53,817 bases of DNA from Pseudarthrobacter sp. AL07 (GCF_029960665.1 NZ_JASBRB010000021.1:1-53817), one strand, 5' to 3'. Positions 8,645 to 17,991 are shown, counted from the stretch's first letter. The notes: generated by a model from the letters alone, not told the origin. Translations and numbers: made by a program.

Positions 8645-10161
8645 AGCCCGCCGGCCAGCTTGTAGTAGGCGGCGTTCCAGGCGAGTTCCTTCTTGAAGCC
8701 GCGGATGGTGGTGCCGTCGTCAATGGTCAGCAGCTCCGTCTGGGCGATCTCGGCGAAGTCCTCGAACACGTCCATGCCGACGGCGGTGGTCAGGACGGTA
8801 TGGTGCGCGGCGCCGGCGGTGAGCCAGGCGGCGGCCGACGTGGCAAAGTCGGGTTTCGGCGACCAGAGCGCCCGGGCCACCGGCAGGTTCGGCAGCGGCT
8901 CGTCCAAGTCCACGACGTCGACGGCGTTCGCCACAAGTCGGAAACGGTCGCGCATGTCGGACAGCGCCACCACGACGCCTGGGCCGGCGTCGGTGTCGAA
9001 CACCATCCGGACCGGATCTTCCTTGCCGCCGATACCCAGCGGGTGGATTTCGACGCGCGGTTTGGTGGCGGTCAGGGAGGGGCAGACCTCGAGCATGTGG
9101 GCGCCCAGGATCTTCTCCGCGCCAGGCTCCAGGTGGTACGTGTAGTCCTCCATCAGCGACGCTCCGCCGGGCAGGCCCGCGCCCATCACCTTGGCCGCGC
9201 GGACCAGGATGGCGGTCTTCCAGTCGCCCTCGGCGCCGAACCCGTAGCCATCGGCCATGAGCCGCTGGACCGCCATGCCCGGCAGCTGGCGCAACGCGCC
9301 CAGGTCCTCAAACGAGGTGGTGAAGGCCGCGGAGCCGTTCGCCTCCAGGAAGCTGCGGAGGCCCAGCTCAATCCTGGCGCTGTAGCGCAGCGACTCGTGG
9401 CGGGCACCGCCGGCGCGAAGCTCCGGAACCACGTCGTAAAGGCGCTCGTACTCCGCAACCAGCGCGTCGACGTCGGACTCTGCGGTGCCGTGCACCGCAT
9501 CGGCGAGTTCGTTGACGGACCAGGTGTTGACGGAGACGCCGAAGCGCAGCTCGGCTTCGGTCTTGTCACCTTCGGTGACGGCGACGTTGCGCATGTTGTC
9601 GCCGAAGCGTGTGAGCTTCAGGGTCCGGACGGCCGCCCAGCCGGCCGAGGCGCGCTGCCAGGATCCCACCTGGCGGGACACTTCGGGGTTGGACACGTGG
9701 CCCACCACGGTCTTGCGCGGAATGCCGAGGCGCGACTGGATGTAGCCGAACTCCCGGTCGCCGTGCGCGGCCTGGTTCAGGTTCATGAAGTCGAAGTCGA
9801 TGTCCGCCCACGGCAGTTCCACGTTCGCCTGCGTGTGCAGGTGCAGGAGCGGCTTGCGGAGCAGGTCCAGGCCCTGGATCCACATCTTGGCCGGGGAGAA
9901 CGTGTGCATCCAGGCCGTCACGCCCATCACCGCATCATCCGAGTTGGCTTCCAGCGCGGTGCGGCGGATCGCGTCCGAGTCCGTCAGCACGGGCTTCCAG
10001 ACCAGCTTGACCGGGACTTCCGAGGACTCGTTCAGGGCGGCGACGATCTCCTGGGACTGCGCTGCCACCTGCTTCAGGACGTCCTCGCCGTACAGGTGCT
10101 GGCTGCCGGTGAGGAACCAGACCTCGTAGTGCTCGAGGGAGGTGCTGTTTGCGTCGGACAT
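8641..10161 (-). CDS. araA: L-arabinose isomerase (EC 5.3.1.4)
   Basis: A 506-residue enzyme converting L-arabinose to L-ribulose, normal length for AraA. The N-terminus [20 protein letters not shown] is diagnostic. The Mn-binding/catalytic residues lie in [26 protein letters not shown] and AAHHTVLT, matching the two Glu and two His of the Escherichia coli enzyme. ATG 10161 is preceded by AGGAGAAACAC. It is the third gene of the operon, 99 bases after araD. Confidence 0.96.
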   Translation of the reverse strand: MSDANSTSLEHYEVWFLTGSQHLYGEDVLKQVAAQSQEIVAALNESSEVPVKLVWKPVLTDSDAIRRTALEANSDDAVMGVTAWMHTFSPAKMWIQGLDLLRKPLLHLHTQANVELPWADIDFDFMNLNQAAHGDREFGYIQSRLGIPRKTVVGHVSNPEVSRQVGSWQRASAGWAAVRTLKLTRFGDNMRNVAVTEGDKTEAELRFGVSVNTWSVNELADAVHGTAESDVDALVAEYERLYDVVPELRAGGARHESLRYSARIELGLRSFLEANGSAAFTTSFEDLGALRQLPGMAVQRLMADGYGFGAEGDWKTAILVRAAKVMGAGLPGGASLMEDYTYHLEPGAEKILGAHMLEVCPSLTATKPRVEIHPLGIGGKEDPVRMVFDTDAGPGVVVALSDMRDRFRLVANAVDVVDLDEPLPNLPVARALWSPKPDFATSAAAWLTAGAAHHTVLTTAVGMDVFEDFAEIAQTELLTIDDGTTIRGFKKELAWNAAYYKLAGGL

Positions 10162-10182
10162 GTGTTTCTCCTGAAAAGTTGT

Positions 10183-10269
10183 GGGCCTAGCGCCCGGGTT
10201 GTGCGGCCTGACGGCCAAGTTATGTGTGGGGGGAGGGGGGTAACGGCCAGCTTGTGGGGCCTAACGGCC
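10183..10269 (-). repeat. Four quasi-palindromic repeats between araD and araA
   Basis: Related dyads occur at 10183-10195 (GGGCCTAGCGCCC), 10205-10216 (GGCCTGACGGCC), 10237-10248 (GGGGTAACGGCC) and 10258-10269 (GGCCTAACGGCC). The last overlaps the araD stop codon. They could fold in the mRNA and adjust stability or araA expression. Confidence 0.6.
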
Positions 10270-10971
10270 GTAGACGTTCTGGTAGCGGGCATAGAGGGAT
10301 TCGATCTGGTCCGGATCGATGGGAAGCGGCTCGCCGAGTTGCCGGGCGACATGGACCGTGCGGGCCACTTCCTCACACATCACGGCGGCCTTGACGGCGG
10401 ATCGGGGATCCTTACCGATGGTGAAGGGGCCGTGGTTCTGCATCAGCACGGCCGGGGAGTTCGATCCCTGCAGCGTCTCCACGATGCCGCGGCCGATCGA
10501 GTCGTCGCCGATCAACGCGAAGGGACCCACCGGGATGGTGCCGCCGAATTCATCACCCATCATGGTCAGCACGCATGGGATCGCTTCGCCGCGTGCGGCC
10601 CAGGCCGTGGCGTAGGTGGAGTGGGTGTGCACCACACCCCCGACCTCCGGCCTGTGCCGGTAGACGTACGCGTGGGCGGCCGTGTCCGAGGATGGGGTCA
10701 GGGCAGGGTTGTCCCACTCCGCCGGTTCGCCGTCGGCATCGGCGGACAGGCTCGTGACCGGGGTGCCGTACAGGTCCGTAACCACCATGAGTTCGGGGGT
10801 CAAGTCGTCATATGAAACGCCAGAGGGCTTGATCACCATGAGGTCGTAGCCGGGAACGCGGGCTGAGATGTTGCCGGCGGTCCAGACCACCAGTTCGTAG
10901 CGGGTGAGTTCGGCGTGGAGGGCGCAGACCTCGGCCCGGATGCGGGCCAGGGTGTTCAGGAGTGAGCTCAT
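10261..10971 (-). CDS. araD: L-ribulose-5-phosphate 4-epimerase (EC 5.1.3.4)
   Basis: A 236-residue class II aldolase-fold enzyme converting L-ribulose 5-phosphate to D-xylulose 5-phosphate. Visible motifs are TAGNISAR (phosphate binding), KPSGVSYDDL, VVHTHSTYATAWA (two zinc His) and LMQNHGPFTIG (third zinc His). Its ATG overlaps the araB stop by 4 bases (ATGA), so the two genes are coupled. Confidence 0.95.
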   Translation of the reverse strand: MSSLLNTLARIRAEVCALHAELTRYELVVWTAGNISARVPGYDLMVIKPSGVSYDDLTPELMVVTDLYGTPVTSLSADADGEPAEWDNPALTPSSDTAAHAYVYRHRPEVGGVVHTHSTYATAWAARGEAIPCVLTMMGDEFGGTIPVGPFALIGDDSIGRGIVETLQGSNSPAVLMQNHGPFTIGKDPRSAVKAAVMCEEVARTVHVARQLGEPLPIDPDQIESLYARYQNVYGR

Positions 10972-12701
10972 GCGGGCACACTTTCGGTGAGGAAGGTCTT
11001 GGCGTCGTTGCGCTGGATGGCTGCCTTGCGCTGGATGGACTTGAGCCGGTGCATGACGTCGTTGGTTCCCCGGCCGAAGTAGTCGTGCAGGGTGCGGTAC
11101 TCCCGGAAGAGTTCCTCGTAGGCTGCGACATTGTCCGGGATGGGGGTGTAGACGGCTCCAGGTGCCGAGCCCATGGCCGCCGCGGCTGCCCGGACGTCCG
11201 CGTACTTGCCGGCGGCGACGGCCGCGTGAATGGCCGACCCGAGGGCGGGCCCCTGGGCGGAGCCGATGGTGGAGAGCTGCAGCCCGGTGATGTCGGCGTA
11301 GATCTGCATCAGGAGTTTGTTCTTCAGCAGGCCGCCGGCCACGATGAATTCCTTCACCGGCACCCCTGAGTCGCGGAAAGCGTCAACGATGGTGCGGGTG
11401 CCGAAGGCCGTCGCCTCCAGGAGCGCCCGGTAGATGTCCTCTGGACGGGTCGCTAGGGTCTGGCCCACCACCACACCGGACAGTTCATGGTCCACGAGCA
11501 CAGAGCGGTTTCCCGAATGCCAGTCGAGGGCGATCAGCCCGTGCTCGCCAATCATCTGCCCGCTTGCCAGTTGCGTGAGGTATTCGTGGATGCCCAGACC
11601 CGCGGCCGCCGCAGCCTGGTGGTATTCCGGCGGCACGCCGTACTTGGTGAACCACCCGAAGATGTCCCCCACACCGGACTGGCCGGCCTCGTAGCCCCAG
11701 AGTCCTTCCACGATGCCGCCGTCGACCACCCCGCACATGCCGGGCACTTCACGTAGCACGTCACCGTTCATGACGTGGCAGGTGGACGTGCCCATGATGG
11801 CCACGAGTTGGCCTGGCTCTACCGCCTTGGCGGCCGGAGCGGTGACGTGGGCATCCACATTGCCCACGGCCACGGCGATGCCCTCCGGCAGCCCGGTCCA
11901 AGCGGCGGCCTCGGCGGTGAGGAAGCCTGCGGCGTCGCCGAGGCGGCCGATCGTATGGTCGAGCTTGGCGCTGACGAAGTCCTTGAACTGCGGGTTCAGG
12001 GCGGCCAGGAAGTTCTCGGACGGGTACGTTCCGTCCTGGTAGATGCCCTTGTAGCCGGCGGTGCAGGCGTTGCGGACATAGTTGCCACACAGCTGCCAGA
12101 CGATCCAGTCCGCGGCTTCCACCCAGTGGTCCATCTCCGTGTAGGCTTCCGGATCCTCTTCCAGCAACTGCAGCCCCTTGGCGAACTCCCACTCGGACGA
12201 GATCAGCCCACCGTAGCGCGGAAGCCACGTCTCGCCCAGCTCGGAGGCAAGTGCGTTGATGCGGTCGGCCTGGCCCTGTGCCGCATGGTGACGCCAGAGC
12301 TTGACGTAGGCGTGCGGCCGGTTGGCGAAGCCTGGCAGTTCGTTCAGCGGGGTGCCGTCCGCCTTGACCGGCACCATGGTGCACGCCGTAAAGTCCGTCG
12401 CAATACCGACCACCGCTGACGGGTCAATGCCTGCATCCGCGATCGCCGCCGGCACAGCGTGCCGAAGCACGCCCCGGTAGTCATCAGGCACCTGAAGCGC
12501 CCATTCGCCCGGAAGGCGCGTCGCGCCGTCGCCCGTCACGTCGGCCGGAAGCACCTCAGTGACCACAGCGTGTGGGTAGTCGAACACCCCACTGCCGAGC
12601 TCCTTGCCGTCACGAACCCGGACCACCACGGCCCGGCCCGACAGGGTGCCGTAATCGACCCCAATCACATAGTTTTCACTGCCGTCCTCTGTGACGCCCA
12701 T
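10968..12701 (-). CDS. araB: L-ribulokinase (EC 2.7.1.16)
   Basis: A 577-residue FGGY-family kinase that phosphorylates L-ribulose. It opens with the actin-like ATPase signature YVIGVDYGTLSGRAVVV, typical of AraB, and contains GIATDFTACTM and, near the C-terminus, VAGGLLKNKLLMQIYADITG and the GSAIHAAVAAG region. The ATG at 12701 is preceded by GGAGGACTTT; a TTG four codons upstream lies inside that ribosome site and is unlikely. It is the first gene of the operon, so the operator upstream controls the whole set. Confidence 0.95.
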   Translation of the reverse strand: MGVTEDGSENYVIGVDYGTLSGRAVVVRVRDGKELGSGVFDYPHAVVTEVLPADVTGDGATRLPGEWALQVPDDYRGVLRHAVPAAIADAGIDPSAVVGIATDFTACTMVPVKADGTPLNELPGFANRPHAYVKLWRHHAAQGQADRINALASELGETWLPRYGGLISSEWEFAKGLQLLEEDPEAYTEMDHWVEAADWIVWQLCGNYVRNACTAGYKGIYQDGTYPSENFLAALNPQFKDFVSAKLDHTIGRLGDAAGFLTAEAAAWTGLPEGIAVAVGNVDAHVTAPAAKAVEPGQLVAIMGTSTCHVMNGDVLREVPGMCGVVDGGIVEGLWGYEAGQSGVGDIFGWFTKYGVPPEYHQAAAAAGLGIHEYLTQLASGQMIGEHGLIALDWHSGNRSVLVDHELSGVVVGQTLATRPEDIYRALLEATAFGTRTIVDAFRDSGVPVKEFIVAGGLLKNKLLMQIYADITGLQLSTIGSAQGPALGSAIHAAVAAGKYADVRAAAAAMGSAPGAVYTPIPDNVAAYEELFREYRTLHDYFGRGTNDVMHRLKSIQRKAAIQRNDAKTFLTESVPA

Positions 12702-12747
12702 AAAGTCCTCCAATAATCAGTCCGCCGATGCGCGGGCTGAAGTTTTC

Positions 12748-12759
12748 GTTAGCGCTAAC
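12748..12759. promoter_or_regulatory. LacI-type operator upstream of araB
   Basis: A perfect 12-bp palindrome GTTAGCGCTAAC with a central CG, the classic LacI/GalR-family operator form, 47 bases before the araB start. It is the probable target of the LacI regulator encoded at the end of the operon. Confidence 0.75.
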
Positions 12760-13040
12760 AACCAGACTCTTATTAGAGCAGAAACTGGCCCAATTGGGAA
12801 AGGTAAGTGAACGCTCACTCAGGCCGCCTGTAGCCATCTGTTGGAGCCTGCGCAAGACGCCGAGGATTCGGCCAATGGTTTCCTCAGTAGGCCATGCACG
12901 CACATGATTTGTAGATCCAGAGCCTGAAAATTCCGCTAAAAACAAGGGGATTCTGGGGATTCTGTTGCTCGGGACCTTCCATCTTTGACCTGCGACTTCT
13001 ACTGAGTATCCGGTTCGAATACTGTCCCCATCTCATTTTA

Positions 13041-13051
13041 AATTTGTTCAA
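13041..13051 (+). promoter_or_regulatory. AATTTGTTCAA motif upstream of module 1 promoter
   Basis: The same 11 bases occur at 30867-30877 in the promoter region of the ROK regulator and the Gfo/Idh gene, with a 9-base match at 30892-30900. Its place 8 bases upstream of the -35 suggests a regulator site, possibly for the ROK protein. Confidence 0.45.
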
Positions 13052-13059
13052 AAGCCCTA

Positions 13060-13087
13060 TTGACGGACCCTGAGTGTGCGCTAACAT
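13060..13087 (+). promoter_or_regulatory. Promoter of module 1 with overlapping LacI-like operator
   Basis: TTGACG at 13060-13065, a 16-bp spacer and TAACAT at 13082-13087. The imperfect palindrome TGTGCGCTAACA (13075-13086) overlaps the -10 and shares the GCGCTAAC half with the ara operator, as expected for repression by a LacI-family protein. The leader to ATG 13136 is about 42 bases. Confidence 0.65.
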
Positions 13088-13135
13088 GGCTCTCAGCCGA
13101 GGACGAGCTCGAGCATTCGACGAAGGAGTTGACCA

Positions 13136-14221
13136 ATGACGCAGCCGTACACCGTGGTGGCTTTGTCCCCCGTCCAGAAGCCCATCCGGGAGCCCGAAGA
13201 TGCGCTGGCGAACACGAAGCGCATCATCGGCTTCATGAAAACGGCAGTGGGTGTGGCAGCTACCGAAGGCGCCCCCGTCAAGCTGGTGGTTATCCCCGAG
13301 ATGGCGATCCAGGGTATGCACATGGCCTTCACTGCCGGGAACCGCGAGGCAGAGAAGAAGTTTGCCCGAACCATCCCCGGCCCCGAAACCGACGAGTTGG
13401 GCAAGGCAGCTCGCGAACTTGATACCTACATCGCCGGAGAGCTGTATCTCGTAGCGGACGACGATTTCCCGGATCGCTACTTCAACGTGGCCTTCATGAT
13501 CAACCCGCAGGGCGAGGTGATTTACCGGCGCGCCAAGGCCACCAGCGACGGCTTTGAAGGCGGCACCTTGGGCACCACCAATCCCCATGACCTGTGGGAT
13601 GAGTGGATCCAGAAGAAGGGTGATGGCCGGATCATGGACGCCATCTACCCCGTGGCTAAGACCCCCGACATCGGCAACATCGGCTACATCATCTGCCACG
13701 AGGGCGCCTACCCGGAAATAGCCCGTGGCCTGGCAATGAACGGCGCGGAGATCCTGATCCGCGCAACGCTCATCGAGCCGCAGACGATGAATGGGATGTG
13801 GGAAACGCAGAACAAAGCCCACGCCATGTTTAACAACGCCGTCGTCGTGGCACCCAACCTCGGCCCGGAGATCGGTCCGGACGGTGTCCTGAACGACCTC
13901 TTCGGGGGCAAGTCCATGATTGTAGACCACAAGGGTCAGATCATTGTCGAGCAGTCGGGCATCACCCCCGGCGACACCTTCGTCAGCACCGTCATCGACA
14001 TCGACGCGCTGCGCAGGGCACGCCAGTCTAACGGCGTTTTCAACGGCTTCAAGGATTTGCGCACCGAACAGTACGCCGCGATCTATGCCGAACCGATTTA
14101 CCCGAAGAACCAGTACCTCAACGAGCCGCCGGCCGAAGGCTGGCTGGCCCGCGAACGCGAACTCCGGGCCAGCAACATCAAACTGCTCGAACAGCGGGGA
14201 GTCTTTACCTCGATCGACTAG
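13136..14221 (+). CDS. Nitrilase-superfamily carbon-nitrogen hydrolase
   Basis: A 361-residue cytoplasmic amidase/nitrilase-fold enzyme. The Glu-Lys-Cys triad is present: Glu55 in VVIPEMAIQG, Lys134 in YRRAKAT and Cys187 in GYIICHEGAYPE. Length and the CHEGAYPE environment resemble the aliphatic amidase/formamidase branch more than true aryl nitrilases, so an amide or N-acyl/carbamoyl substrate is likelier than a nitrile; this is inference. A strong ribosome site (GAAGGAGTTGACCA) precedes the ATG. It is the first gene of module 1, directly behind the promoter. Fold assignment is firm, the substrate unknown. Confidence 0.85.
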   Translation: MTQPYTVVALSPVQKPIREPEDALANTKRIIGFMKTAVGVAATEGAPVKLVVIPEMAIQGMHMAFTAGNREAEKKFARTIPGPETDELGKAARELDTYIAGELYLVADDDFPDRYFNVAFMINPQGEVIYRRAKATSDGFEGGTLGTTNPHDLWDEWIQKKGDGRIMDAIYPVAKTPDIGNIGYIICHEGAYPEIARGLAMNGAEILIRATLIEPQTMNGMWETQNKAHAMFNNAVVVAPNLGPEIGPDGVLNDLFGGKSMIVDHKGQIIVEQSGITPGDTFVSTVIDIDALRRARQSNGVFNGFKDLRTEQYAAIYAEPIYPKNQYLNEPPAEGWLARERELRASNIKLLEQRGVFTSID

Positions 14222-14264
14222 AGGCCTGCTTTTCGGTTGATCTACGGTAGCGGCTTTCGGCAAA

Positions 14265-14302
14265 CGATCGCCCGGGTCAAGCGTAGGAGACCTGGGCGAT
14301 CG
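14265..14302 (+). terminator. Hairpin between nitrilase and binding-protein genes
   Basis: 14-bp stem CGATCGCCCGGGTC / GACCTGGGCGATCG with one G-U pair and a 10-nt loop, without a T-run. It may partly end transcription or protect the upstream message. The ABC binding-protein gene begins 100 bases later and may have its own promoter. Confidence 0.5.
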
Positions 14303-14402
14303 CTCTGTCGGCAATAGCAAGGCCTTGGAAGGCCTGCTCAAATTTGCGAGGACGGTGCGGCAGTATCCGGCACCGCGTCTGTAACACAAAAGGAGTGTAG
14401 GA

Positions 14403-15485
14403 ATGAGCAGTTCAACATCGCCGACGGGGAAACGCCGGCTTCAATTCGCAGGAATGCTGGCGGCGACGGGTCTTGCACTCGCACTGTCGGGCTGCGGGGC
14501 AAGCGCCGCACCGGCAGGAGACACCGCAGAAAAGAATACAGGAAAAGGCCTCGTCATCGGCTGGTCCCAACGGGGAATCAGCGGCAGCGACTGGTGGAAA
14601 ACCCTCGTGGATGGCGGGAAAGCCGAAGCGGAGAAGATGGGGGCAAAGATCGAGCTCCTGGACGCCAACGGTGACACCGTCCGCCAGAACGCCGATGTCC
14701 AGACGCTGATCACCAAAAACGTGGACGTGGTGATCATGAATGCCAACGATCCGATCGGCGTGGGCCCCTCGGTGCAGGCACTCAAGGCGGCAGGAATCCC
14801 CCTGATCACCGTCAACTCGAACCTCGATCCGTCCCTCGTTCCGAACATGTTCTGCTACGTGGCCGAAGACCAGAAAGCCACCGGCGCCCTGGCCGGGGCT
14901 GACATTGCCAAGAAGGCCGTGGCCAAATTTGGTGAGACCGGGGAGTTCAAGCTCGTCGGCATCGGCGGATTCCCCGGTGACGTCATCAGCGAGCTTCGCT
15001 ACAGCGGATTTATGCAGGGCTACAAAGAGGTCATCAACAAATATCCCGGCATCAAGACCGTGGAGCTTCCCCTGAAGTACGGGTCCTGGAAGCCCGACAC
15101 TGCCCTGTCTCCGATCCGGGACGTGGCGACGTCCAACCCGGACCTGAAAATCGTTTTCAGCATGAGCGACGTCATGCAGGGCGGCATCGAACAAGGCCTG
15201 AAGTCAGCCGGCATCTGGGACAACGTAATCGAAGGAAGCTATGACGGCGGCATGACATCTGTGAAGCAGATGCTCGACGACCCCAATGGACCGTTGCAGG
15301 CGGACGCTTCCAACCAGCCGTGGGACCAGGGCGCAACGGCTGTGAAAATGGCACTGGCGGCGTTCAACAAGGACTCATCCAAGTGCCCCGGGCAGACAAC
15401 ATTCATCAAGACAAGCCTCGTCACGCCCGATAACGCCAAGACCTTTCACAAGCCGCAGGACACCTACGTCCGCGCCGCTGAATAG
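14403..15485 (+). CDS. Sugar-type ABC transporter substrate-binding lipoprotein (module 1)
   Basis: A 360-residue exported lipoprotein. A twin-Arg-free signal peptide (KRRLQFAGMLAATGLALALSGC) ends in the lipobox LSGC, and a Gly/Ala linker follows. The mature part is a type I periplasmic-binding fold of the ribose/xylose group (KGLVIGWSQRGISGSDWWKTL, VDVVIMNANDPIGVGPSVQALKAAGIPLITVNSN, SDVMQGGIEQGLKSAG). It delivers an unknown ligand to the permease and ATPase encoded downstream. ATG 14403 follows AAAGGAGTGTAGGA. Normal length for the family. Confidence 0.88.
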   Translation: MSSSTSPTGKRRLQFAGMLAATGLALALSGCGASAAPAGDTAEKNTGKGLVIGWSQRGISGSDWWKTLVDGGKAEAEKMGAKIELLDANGDTVRQNADVQTLITKNVDVVIMNANDPIGVGPSVQALKAAGIPLITVNSNLDPSLVPNMFCYVAEDQKATGALAGADIAKKAVAKFGETGEFKLVGIGGFPGDVISELRYSGFMQGYKEVINKYPGIKTVELPLKYGSWKPDTALSPIRDVATSNPDLKIVFSMSDVMQGGIEQGLKSAGIWDNVIEGSYDGGMTSVKQMLDDPNGPLQADASNQPWDQGATAVKMALAAFNKDSSKCPGQTTFIKTSLVTPDNAKTFHKPQDTYVRAAE

Positions 15486-15524
15486 CCTACGTCCCTCGAC
15501 GAGCCACTTCGAAAGACAAGCATC

Positions 15525-16217
15525 GTGAATCAAAAACAAACAACGTCTCCTCCAGTCGAATCCATGGCACTGACCTACTTCACCGACTTTCAAGCAAAGA
15601 CCGTTGAAGCCGTTGCGGAGCGTATTATCCCCGCTAACGGCGACGACGCCGGAGCCACCGAAGCCGGCGTCGTCTACTACATCGACCGGTCAGTGACCGG
15701 CTTCAGCGTCAACCTGCAGCGCATTTACCGCCTGGGACTGCGGGAACTCGAGCGGTACTGCAGCGACCTCTTCCACGCCCAGTTCCACGAGCTGGAGACC
15801 GACCAGCAGGATGAAATCGTCCGAGACCTGCTCGGACCGGAAGTCATCGAGACTTCTGCCTCGCCTGCCTCCGGGCAGCTGCCTGAACCGCTCGATCAGG
15901 ACATCGTCGACGACGGACACCGGCGCCTCGCGGACTCATCGGTCCGGGTCGACAGGGAGATCCTGCGCCGCCTGTTCGCCGTTATCCGGGAGCACACCGT
16001 TGAGGGGTACTTCTGCGACCCGGTTTACGGCGGTAATCGCGACACGGTCGGGTGGAAGCTCGTGGGCTTCCCCGGAGCCCAGTGGGGCTACACGGCCGAA
16101 CAAATGAAGCCCGGATTTGACGCTTCAACCATCGTCATCAAAACCCTCTCCGACCTGCGCCGCGACCTGAGCAAGATGACAGACAACAAGCAGTACTACT
16201 CAAACGAGGTGAAGTGA
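15525..16217 (+). CDS. Gluconate 2-dehydrogenase subunit 3-like protein (module 1)
   Basis: A 230-residue protein with the subunit-3 pattern: FTDFQAKTVEAVAERIIPANGD near the start, then a conserved EGYFCDPVYGGNRDTVGWKLVGFPGAQWGY block at about residues 163-192. In known two- and three-subunit flavin dehydrogenases this small subunit accompanies a GMC large subunit, and in Gram-negative bacteria it carries a Tat signal that exports both. No signal peptide is visible here, so the complex is probably cytoplasmic. The start is GTG 15525 with a weak ribosome site; ATG 15564 is an alternative. It is followed 4 bases later by the GMC gene, its presumed partner. Confidence 0.82.
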   Translation: MNQKQTTSPPVESMALTYFTDFQAKTVEAVAERIIPANGDDAGATEAGVVYYIDRSVTGFSVNLQRIYRLGLRELERYCSDLFHAQFHELETDQQDEIVRDLLGPEVIETSASPASGQLPEPLDQDIVDDGHRRLADSSVRVDREILRRLFAVIREHTVEGYFCDPVYGGNRDTVGWKLVGFPGAQWGYTAEQMKPGFDASTIVIKTLSDLRRDLSKMTDNKQYYSNEVK

Positions 16218-16221
16218 CGCC

Positions 16222-17991
16222 GTGGCGCAGAAAAAATTCGATGTCATAGTAGTCGGGGCAGGCGCATCCGGCGCGATCGTAGCCTCCGAACTGGCCCAAC
16301 AGGGTCTGAAAGTCGTCTGCCTGGACAAGGGTCCCGCCTACACGGATGAGGACTTCAAGATGAAGTTCGACGAAATCCGGTACTACGCCCGCGGTGCCAT
16401 CATCCCGAACATGACCAGCGACCCGATGACATGGCGTGAGGGAAGCAAGGACTCATCAAAGCTCCTGCCCTGGGTCGACGGACCACTGGGCACCGTCAAC
16501 CCACTGCACCTTCCCCCCTCGCTCGGGACCGGTGGGGGCTCTATCCACTGGGGCGGAGCCTGCTGGAGGTTCCGCGAGACAGAGTTCACGATGAAGAGCA
16601 CCATCGAAGAGCGGCTCGGCAAGGACTTCCTCCCCGAGGACAACACGCTCGAGGACTGGCCGATCAGCTACCAGGATCTGGAGCCCTACTACGACCGCGT
16701 CGAATGGGACTTGGGCATCTCCGGCCGCGGCAACAACATTGCCGGTGAGGAGCACCTGAGCAAGAACCCGTGGGAAGCGCCCCGCGCCCGGGACTACCCC
16801 ATGCCGCCGCTTCGCCAGGGTCCGGCCGACCAGCGTTTCGCCGAGGCCTGCAGCCGGCTCGGCTTCCATCCGTTCCGAACGGCAGCGGCCATCGCCTCCG
16901 AACCCTTCAAAGACCGTTCGGGCTGCACCTACTGCGGTTTCTGCCACGGCTACGCCTGCCACGTCAACGCCAAGACCTCAACCCACGTGGCCACCCTGCC
17001 CGACGGCCTTAAGAGCGGAAATCTCGAAGTCCGGGACTATTGCCGTGTCTACAAAGTCAACATGTCCAATGACGGCAGCCGCGCTACCGGCGTTTCCTAC
17101 TACGATCCCCAAGGCAGGTCCGTTGACATCGAAGCGGACCGCGTGGTCCTGGCCTGCTACGCCCTGGAGAACGCCCGTCTGATGCTTGCATCGGGTATCA
17201 ACAAGAACGGGCAGGTCGGCAAGCACCTGATGACCCACGCCTTCGGCTTCTTCATGGGCCTGACGCCGGAGTCGTCCAACCCGTTTATGGGTCCCCTGGT
17301 AGCTTCGACTGCCATCGAGGACTTCAGCGGCGAACTGGTTCACGACTACGATCCAAGCGTCTTCTGGGGCGCCCCGATCATCAGCTGGCCGGGCGACTAC
17401 CAGCCGTTGGAAATTGCCCAGGCCATGCCAGAGAACGCACCCCGCTGGGGAGCCGGCTTCCGCGATTGGATGAAGGACAACTACACGCGCATCTGGGCCA
17501 TGTACTCCCAGACCGCAAACATCCCCACCCATGAGACGTACGTCGACCTGGATCCGAACCGCAAGGACCAGTACGGCCAGCCGGTGCTCCGCATGACCCA
17601 CGGCTGGAGTGAGATGGACCAGCGCGCCGTCGAATTCCTGCTCAAGCAAAAGCGGAAGATCGCCGCCGAGATGAACCTAACAACGTGGTGGGAAGAAACC
17701 TCCAACCCCGACTATCATCTGTCCACGCACGAGGTGGGCACCCACCGGATGGGCGAGAACCCCGCGACCTCAGTAGTGGACATCTTCGGGCGATCGCACG
17801 AGGTGAACAACCTCTTCGTTATTGGCGGCGGCCAGTTCCCCAGCTATCACGGCTACAACCCGACGCAGACCATTCAGGCGCTTGCATACATGACGGTGGA
17901 TCAGATGCTGGACAAGCCGATGATGTCGCGGGTGCTTCCGTCCATGGAATCGCTGCTGGATCTGGCCGGTGGGCGGCATGGCAATGGATGA
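16222..17991 (+). CDS. GMC-family FAD oxidoreductase (module 1)
   Basis: A 589-residue glucose-methanol-choline flavoprotein. The FAD-binding VVGAGASGAIVASELAQQG (GxGxxG at 12-17) is followed by the LGTGGGSIHWGG loop at about 101-112. The candidate catalytic pair is His503 (THEVGTHRMG) and Asn546 (YNPTQTIQ). A four-Cys cluster CTYCGFCHGYAC (Cys235, 238, 241, 246) resembles the Cys-rich segment of membrane-coupled sugar/gluconate dehydrogenases, where it can bind an Fe-S cluster. It likely oxidises a sugar, polyol or glycoside with the small subunit encoded just upstream; substrate and electron acceptor are unknown. The start is GTG 16222 and the end overlaps the ATPase gene. Confidence 0.87.
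   Translation: MAQKKFDVIVVGAGASGAIVASELAQQGLKVVCLDKGPAYTDEDFKMKFDEIRYYARGAIIPNMTSDPMTWREGSKDSSKLLPWVDGPLGTVNPLHLPPSLGTGGGSIHWGGACWRFRETEFTMKSTIEERLGKDFLPEDNTLEDWPISYQDLEPYYDRVEWDLGISGRGNNIAGEEHLSKNPWEAPRARDYPMPPLRQGPADQRFAEACSRLGFHPFRTAAAIASEPFKDRSGCTYCGFCHGYACHVNAKTSTHVATLPDGLKSGNLEVRDYCRVYKVNMSNDGSRATGVSYYDPQGRSVDIEADRVVLACYALENARLMLASGINKNGQVGKHLMTHAFGFFMGLTPESSNPFMGPLVASTAIEDFSGELVHDYDPSVFWGAPIISWPGDYQPLEIAQAMPENAPRWGAGFRDWMKDNYTRIWAMYSQTANIPTHETYVDLDPNRKDQYGQPVLRMTHGWSEMDQRAVEFLLKQKRKIAAEMNLTTWWEETSNPDYHLSTHEVGTHRMGENPATSVVDIFGRSHEVNNLFVIGGGQFPSYHGYNPTQTIQALAYMTVDQMLDKPMMSRVLPSMESLLDLAGGRHGNG

Larger units (their letters stand above)
12702..13135. other. Divergent control region between araB and module 1
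   Basis: A 434-base gene-free region. On the araB side it holds the GTTAGCGCTAAC operator; on the module 1 side a sigma70-like promoter with an overlapping LacI-like site and an upstream AATTTGTTCAA motif. The middle (12780-13030) shows nothing I can assign. A long open frame on the minus strand (12884-14389) runs antisense through the nitrilase gene and is not credible as a gene. Confidence 0.6.

Noticed and set aside
10201..10260. CRISPR-like array from repeated GGCC motifs
   Set aside because: Units are about 12 bp, imperfect and irregularly spaced, with no spacers of constant length and no cas genes.
8800..10815. Plus-strand open frame of about 670 codons opposite araA and araD
   Set aside because: Both genes on the other strand have complete active-site motifs; the antisense translation is low-complexity and unrecognisable.
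12884..14389. Long minus-strand open frame of about 500 codons opposite the nitrilase gene
   Set aside because: It is antisense to a gene with an intact catalytic triad, promoter and ribosome site; its translation shows no family pattern. It reflects high-GC third-position bias.
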